Positions 61,875-64,000 of a stretch of DNA of 64,000 nucleotides are shown piece by piece. Below the pieces are notes generated by a model, which worked only from the letters and a program-made list of their open reading frames with translations, made no database searches and was not told the origin of the DNA. Positions within the stretch are counted from its first letter, which is position 1, and the number at the start of each line of letters is the position of its first letter. A program made the position numbers and the translations under genes. The stretch is from a virus, in the IMG/VR virus record IMGVR_UViG_3300024999_000068, positions 22,551 to 86,550 of that record; one strand, 5' to 3'.

Positions 61875-62943
61875 GTCTTTTGTCCCTCTCTTTTATATAT
61901 TTTTTCTGTTCTGATTCGTCATAAGTAACTCGATGCTTTAGTAAATATCTATATACTTTCTCAGGTTTATCTGCTGGAGATTCTTTTTCTTCTAGTAATC
62001 CATATTTATCAAATATATAACTTACTGTACGAATCCCATAGAATTTCTCACACATACTTCTAACATGTTGTAAAGAAACATCTTTATCCATACAAATTAC
62101 TATTTCTGTGTTTAATGAAATTAATATTTTTACTTGTTCTTCGGATATATCATGAGATCCTATAGACACGCCAGTTCCATCTTTTCTACTATGTCTTTTT
62201 AATGTTGATTTCTCCGATTCGAATACAACAACTCTATTTTCTTCTTGAATTGTTTTGTAATTTTCTTGTAATCCATACAAATGCATTGACTTAGGAAACT
62301 TTTTCAAAGGAAAATATTTAGGGATGTCTAACATTTTATATTCAGGAATTGTGGTTCTTCCAATCACTCCAACAAAATCATTTTCATCTCCCGACCAAAA
62401 TCGCCACGGAATTATGATTCTTTTCTTTTCTGCACTATAACCTATTTTAAATAACTCACAGGTAAAGGGTAGAATACCATCCTCCTTTATCCAATCAATG
62501 TGAGGTAATGGAATGTACTCTTTAATAATTCCTTCATCATACAACTCAATGTCATCAATGTTTACAATGCATCTTTTTCTTTTGACTTTCTTAAATACGT
62601 TCAATGGATCTTCTTTATCAGATTTATCTTCCTTCGTGGTTTTAAATTTATATTCTAAACCAAATAATTCATGTAAATATTTATTAGCTTTTGAAAATGA
62701 AATATTTTTTATAGTTTGACAAAGAGTAAATATATCTCCTCTGATTACTTCTCCATCAGATTGAAATATTTTAGTAGATAAAGTTTCTTTGTTTATTGCA
62801 ATAGTATTATTAGATGTGTGTCCTGGTAAACCTGCTCTATATTCTTTTGTATATTCCTTAACACCATGACAATCTAGGGATTTTAATATCTCCTGTATTT
62901 TATCATTCTCTAATATGTATTGCTTGAGATCAATATAATTCAT
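61858..62943 (-). CDS. DnaG-like primase (TOPRIM)
   Basis: 361 residues. The TOPRIM part carries VVVFESEKS (catalytic Glu) and EIVICMDKDVS (DxD). N-terminal portion has the GLPGHTSNNTIAINKE and REG-like region without a visible zinc-binding set (one Cys in LDCHG). Makes RNA primers for the DnaB-like helicase encoded just upstream. Start ATG after AAAGGTAGTG. Confidence 0.82.
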   Translation of the reverse strand: MNYIDLKQYILENDKIQEILKSLDCHGVKEYTKEYRAGLPGHTSNNTIAINKETLSTKIFQSDGEVIRGDIFTLCQTIKNISFSKANKYLHELFGLEYKFKTTKEDKSDKEDPLNVFKKVKRKRCIVNIDDIELYDEGIIKEYIPLPHIDWIKEDGILPFTCELFKIGYSAEKKRIIIPWRFWSGDENDFVGVIGRTTIPEYKMLDIPKYFPLKKFPKSMHLYGLQENYKTIQEENRVVVFESEKSTLKRHSRKDGTGVSIGSHDISEEQVKILISLNTEIVICMDKDVSLQHVRSMCEKFYGIRTVSYIFDKYGLLEEKESPADKPEKVYRYLLKHRVTYDESEQKKYIKERDKRLEKTV

Positions 62944-62962
62944 TCAAGTATATTCACTACCT

Positions 62963-63709
62963 TTACTTAACTATTTTTGCATCAAATCCATATTTTTCAT
63001 ATAAATGACTATTGTTAAAATTTTTTATTTTTATCTCCTCATTTAATCTTACTATAATAGCATCATCTAATTCATCAAAATAACCTAAATGTTTTTTCTT
63101 TCCATAAAATATCTGTAAATGCCATTTATTCATCTGTTTGTTAAAATAAACTCCTTGGCAACCACTACTATTATTTATATTTGGGTTCCTATTAACATTA
63201 TTTTGTCTATGATCTGTAGTTCTGAGATTATATTTACGATTATTACTTTTTTTTCTATCGATATGATCAATTTCTATTTCTGGATTATTGACACCCATAA
63301 TAAGCCTATGTATTCTAATTGTTTGTTTTTCGTCTTCATCATTTTCTGATATACTAGAAACAATATATCCTCGTTTGTTTTTATGCCAACAATATACTTG
63401 TATCTTATCATAGTCTTCTAAATCAAATTCAAAGTAATTATTTCTAAAATCATAACCTATACTATATTCACCAGTTAAATCATATGTATTAGTTTTGCTA
63501 CATCTAGCAATATTAACTTCTTTTTGCAAACATCCACAACTTCTAGTATTTCCATTTCTTAAACTAGTTCCATTTACTGTAAATATAGTTTTAAGATGAC
63601 AACTACATTGAACAATCCAATGACACACCCTGTGTTTATTAATGTGAGAAAACTCTAAAACTAATAATCTATCAAATGTTTTCCCTTTTAAATCAATTAT
63701 TTTTCCCAT
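62963..63709 (-). CDS. HNH/AP2 homing endonuclease
   Basis: 248 residues from ATG 63709 (GTAAGGATA before it). N-terminal zinc-like part (HWIVQCSC, GNTRSCGC), HNH core EIDHIDRKKSNNRKYNLRTT, then AP2-like SGCQGVYFNKQMNKWHLQIF. Inserted between replicative helicase and primase genes, a favourite niche of such elements. Same family as the broken copy at 48463-49079. Confidence 0.88.
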   Translation of the reverse strand: MGKIIDLKGKTFDRLLVLEFSHINKHRVCHWIVQCSCHLKTIFTVNGTSLRNGNTRSCGCLQKEVNIARCSKTNTYDLTGEYSIGYDFRNNYFEFDLEDYDKIQVYCWHKNKRGYIVSSISENDEDEKQTIRIHRLIMGVNNPEIEIDHIDRKKSNNRKYNLRTTDHRQNNVNRNPNINNSSGCQGVYFNKQMNKWHLQIFYGKKKHLGYFDELDDAIIVRLNEEIKIKNFNNSHLYEKYGFDAKIVK

Positions 63710-63720
63710 ATATAATATCC

Positions 63721-64000
63721 TTACCAATCCATAGGTATATTAACTATACCTAATTCTTTATATAAATTTCTCGAATAATCATTTTCGCTGATAATCTGAA
63801 ATTCATCTGTACTTCCAAATCTATTCTTAGTGACAAATATAATAGTATAAGACTTATTTTTGTCAAGTTTAAATGGTATGCGAGTAAGTTTATTTTTACC
63901 TTCTAATCTAAAACATTTTAATTCATTTTTACCACCTTCAAATTCATCATCAAATGGTTTTCTTATCATTAAATTTGTTGATGCTACATCTACGATATTC
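63721..64000 (-). CDS. Partial replicative helicase (DnaB-like), C-terminal end
   Basis: The frame is open to the right window edge, reading NIVDVASTNLMIRKPFDDEF, then NELKCFRLEGKN and IIFVTKNRFGSTDEFQI. The last block is the DnaB-type motif (K-N-R-x-G-x-T). It would be the hexameric fork helicase. The N-terminal part lies outside the window. Confidence 0.75.
   Translation of the reverse strand, partial: NIVDVASTNLMIRKPFDDEFEGGKNELKCFRLEGKNKLTRIPFKLDKNKSYTIIFVTKNRFGSTDEFQIISENDYSRNLYKELGIVNIPMDW

Noticed and set aside
1-64000. CRISPR arrays, tRNA genes, integrase, terminase or capsid genes
   Set aside because: None could be recognised by reading; no regularly spaced repeats, no tRNA T-loop pattern in context, and head genes probably lie left of the window.

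Overview
The window is a contiguous piece of a large, very AT-rich (roughly 70% A+T by eye) phage genome from a Gram-positive Firmicutes host. The signs are strong AGGAGG-type ribosome sites, TTG and GTG starts, sigma-A-like promoters with 17-bp spacers, an amidase endolysin and SpoIIIA-like membrane genes. Plasmid functions sit beside the virion and replication genes (ParM/ParR-type partition with a repeat-rich candidate centromere, a winged-helix Rep-like gene beside DnaA boxes and iterons, a KfrA-like protein, an FtsK-type DNA pump). I therefore read it as a phage-plasmid. No integrase, tRNA or CRISPR array was seen.

Layout. (1) 1-22.2 kb, + strand: tail and lysis module. It holds a partial gene, a gp10-like protein, a very long tape measure protein split by a group I intron, Dit, a 1765-residue tail-associated protein, a beta-helix spike, a membrane-anchored copy of the spike head, an amidase endolysin with an internal start, and two holin-like proteins. 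Homing endonucleases interrupt the series. (2) 22.2-32.2 kb, + strand: accessory/early genes, namely an archaeo-eukaryotic-type primase, GIY-YIG nucleases, promoter-led small unknown genes, a stand-alone TnpB preceded by a structured non-coding region, and an RNase H read in two frames. (3) 32.2-38.1 kb, - strand: a DGQHR/DndB-like gene, then a compact overlapping operon of FtsK-like ATPase, replication-relaxation protein, SpoIIIAC-like membrane protein, SpoIIIAD-like/M23 peptidase and an exported protein. (4) 38.1-43.1 kb, + strand: partition, KfrA-like and replication-initiation genes with the putative origin. (5) 43.1-64 kb, - strand: nucleotide metabolism (ThyX, guanylate kinase-like, deoxyribosyltransferase-like, Nudix, class II ribonucleotide reductase carrying an intein), a DNA methyltransferase, many tiny proteins, and a replisome set (RecD2-like helicase, DnaE polymerase, Cas4/RecB-like nuclease, DnaG-like primase, end of a DnaB-like helicase).

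How it fits together. The - strand replisome genes could copy the genome during lytic growth, while the Rep/iteron/DnaA-box region and ParMRC could maintain it as an episome. The FtsK-SpoIIIAC-M23 operon looks like a minimal envelope-spanning DNA-transfer machine, and the promoter-led anchored spike copy looks like a prophage-state surface gene. Mobile introns, inteins and endonucleases are unusually dense: at least seven endonuclease genes or remnants, one group I intron and one intein, inserted in or beside conserved tail and replication genes. The most unusual items are the FtsK/SpoIIIA-like/M23 operon, the anchored spike-domain copy, the RNase H frameshift at an in-frame UUUAAAC heptamer, the RNA-like region and 30-bp inverted repeat before tnpB, a two-copy intergenic element, and two coupled 14-codon ORFs. 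All functions are read from motifs and memory of families; no database search was run.
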